A stretch of 5,944 nucleotides of DNA from Candidatus Thiomargarita nelsonii (lineage in GTDB: Bacteria; Pseudomonadota; Gammaproteobacteria; Beggiatoales; Beggiatoaceae). Numbering within the stretch: position 1 is the stretch's first letter; every line of letters starts with the position of its first letter. The stretch is from assembly GCA_001640045.1 (NCBI GenBank), contig LUTY01002046.1, positions 1 through 5,944 on the forward strand, in the 5' to 3' direction. The translations under genes were made by a program, and so were the position numbers. Below, piece by piece: positions 4,846 to 5,944 of this stretch. The notes under the pieces were generated by a model, which had not been told where the DNA came from, did no database searches, and was given only the letters and a program-made list of their open reading frames with translations.

Positions 4846-5473
4846 AGGTATCTTTGTCTGTTATAAGCAATTGTACAAGAGCATACAGCAGGAATATTGC
4901 ATTCGCTTTTTGGGTCAATTGCACAAGAAATATAGCGCGTGCAGATTTATCAGATATCGTTTCTTCAATTTCTTTAACCGATTTTCTTTTTTCAGAATCT
5001 TGATGGTATTCAATCCCATTCAGCCAATGTGACAGTGCCTCATCGGAAAATAAAGGCAAATTGCCAACACTGAGCTGAAAATATTTACTATATTCCCCCT
5101 TATTGTATAAATTACGCACATACTTTAAGTGTTGTCGCATTTCTGGACTGTGGAATCGTTTGCCAATTATGCTGCATGTACGTTCAAAGCTAGCAGGCTC
5201 TTTTTGTAGTATATGTGGGCGTAACTTATGTAGGAACGCATAAACATCTTCCATCTCAATATCATTGGTTTCGACAGTTATTCCAGATTCATCATTCCAA
5301 CTCAACCTCTTCAGGCTTGGTAAGCCGTTTGAAACTAATCTTGTGTGATAGAGTTGTTCGACATTTTCAGTAAACTGACGAAATACTTCTAGATCAGTTT
5401 CCGAAAATGATGCTTCTACGACGTGTTCTTCTTTATCGTTCTTAGATGTTAGTTTTAGCTTGACTTCCTTCAT
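4844..5473 (-). CDS. Hypothetical protein, type IIG operon partner
   Basis: ATG 5473 gives a 209-aa protein; TTG 5491 in the same frame would add six residues. GGAG at 5483-5486 (minus strand) lies 12 nt before the ATG, somewhat far. I do not recognise the family. Visible features are a charged N-terminus (MKEVKLKLTSKNDKEEHVVE), a central stretch LPSLKRLSWNDESGITVETNDIEMEDVYAFLHKLRP (mixed strand/helix), and a C-terminal helical stretch rich in Ala, Ile and Leu (ARAIFLVQLTQKANAIFLLYALVQLL) that could pack against a partner or a membrane. No catalytic motif, zinc site or P-loop is apparent. It begins 24 bp after the stop of the type IIG methylase on the same strand, so the two are probably cotranscribed. 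A role as accessory or immunity factor of that enzyme is possible but rests on position alone. Confidence 0.75.
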   Translation of the reverse strand: MKEVKLKLTSKNDKEEHVVEASFSETDLEVFRQFTENVEQLYHTRLVSNGLPSLKRLSWNDESGITVETNDIEMEDVYAFLHKLRPHILQKEPASFERTCSIIGKRFHSPEMRQHLKYVRNLYNKGEYSKYFQLSVGNLPLFSDEALSHWLNGIEYHQDSEKRKSVKEIEETISDKSARAIFLVQLTQKANAIFLLYALVQLLITDKDT

Positions 5474-5497
5474 AGTACAATAGGACTCCAAATAAAG

Positions 5498-5944
5498 TCA
5501 CTTTTCTTTCTCCACAATCCCAATCTCCTCCGCCGTCAAATCATACAATTGATAAACCAATTGATCAATCTGCCCATCAGTCGCCTCAATCCGCCGTTTC
5601 AGGATATTTTTGATTTGTGGTTCTTTAGTGGTGGCGAGTTGTTTGTTGAGTTCTAGCATTTGCTCGACAAGTTGTACCATTTTATCATGGTTGGCTTTGT
5701 CCGTTGGGTTGTCAAAGTCAATTACAGCAATAGGTAGTTGTGCCAAATGCCCACGTTTTACTTGAGCAAGCGCCTCTCCCATCTCTGGATTGATAATTTT
5801 TGAGTAAAACCAGTGAAGCAACCGCGAGTTTATGATTCCTAACAAAAACCGTAAGTCGAAATCCTCCTCACGAGGAACGACTGTGTATAAATTATCACGT
5901 ACAATAAACTGATTGCGATCTAATGTAGCAATAAGATGATCACC
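5498..5944 (-). CDS. Type IIG restriction-methylase (Eco57I/TaqI-like), C-terminal part
   Basis: The frame runs in from the right edge and stops at TGA 5498-5500, giving the last 148 aa of a larger protein. It matches the C-terminal specificity region of combined restriction/N6-adenine methyltransferases of the Eco57I/TaqI-like type: FIVRDNLYTVVP, FLLGIINSRLLHWFYSKI...GEALAQVKRGHLAQLPI near residues 32-80, then the coiled tail HDKMVQLVEQMLELNKQLATTKEPQIKN...RRIEATDGQIDQLVYQLYDLTAEEIGIVE. The specificity domain contacts target DNA; the tail is a common closing segment in this family. The catalytic NPPY motif and any nuclease domain lie outside the window. TTG 5845 is an internal Leu codon, not a start. 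The 209-aa gene follows after 24 bp. Confidence 0.88.
   Translation of the reverse strand, partial: GDHLIATLDRNQFIVRDNLYTVVPREEDFDLRFLLGIINSRLLHWFYSKIINPEMGEALAQVKRGHLAQLPIAVIDFDNPTDKANHDKMVQLVEQMLELNKQLATTKEPQIKNILKRRIEATDGQIDQLVYQLYDLTAEEIGIVEKEK

Noticed and set aside
4631..5032. 133-aa plus-strand frame
   Set aside because: It runs antisense to the PIN remnant and the 209-aa gene, is Cys/Phe-rich without motifs, and has no supporting context.
5481..5490. Possible fourth partial copy of palindrome P (GGAGTCC before the 209-aa gene)
   Set aside because: Only about ten bases match and the palindromic core is absent, so chance is sufficient.
1..5944. Absence of CTGCAG, the PstI site, as a sign of selection
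   Set aside because: I found no CTGCAG on reading, but in an AT-rich window of this size fewer than one is expected, so absence means little.

Overview
The window looks like accessory DNA from an AT-rich bacterium, probably a gammaproteobacterium with a repeat-rich genome. The Thiotrichales (Beggiatoa-like sulfur bacteria) would fit, but this is a weak inference from the mix of group II intron remnants, small PIN-type toxin modules, type IIG methylases and short palindromic repeats. No rRNA, tRNA or housekeeping gene is present to fix the lineage.

Layout. At the left (1-309, +) is the N-terminal domain of a group II intron reverse transcriptase, cut off by a stop. It is followed by an intergenic stretch with three small hairpins. 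An intact gene for a lipoprotein-type N-acetylmuramoyl-L-alanine amidase lies at 555-1550 (+). From 1551 to 1990 there is no gene; this stretch is packed with repeats, including a 105-bp TA-flanked element with 20-bp perfect terminal inverted repeats, which reads as a MITE.

Everything from 1991 to the right end is on the minus strand and is a defence-type island. In transcription order it holds: the C-terminal end of a type IIG (Eco57I/TaqI-like) restriction-methylase entering from the right edge; an unrecognised 209-aa gene just behind it; a PIN-domain toxin gene gutted by an internal deletion, with a MITE-like palindrome at the junction; an intact 55-aa partner ORF of that toxin module; a small decayed segment with a short in-frame match to the type IIG methylase tail; and a type II restriction-modification pair. 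In that pair a 5-cytosine DNA methyltransferase comes first, followed 13 bp later by a BsuBI/PstI-family restriction endonuclease.

Main points. The methyltransferase is split by one extra A in a run of nine A's; removing one A restores a complete 339-aa enzyme, so phase variation, transcriptional slippage, inactivation or a sequencing error must be told apart. The R-M pair is bracketed by inverted copies of a short palindrome (core GTCCAAGATAAATCTTGGAC). One copy sits 6 nt before the methylase start, and a third copy follows the truncated reverse transcriptase. A PstI-type nuclease paired with a C5 methylase is also a less usual combination. I see no clearly new multi-gene system. The best candidates for undescribed biology are the palindrome-bracketed R-M cassette with its A9 tract and the 209-aa gene attached to the type IIG enzyme.
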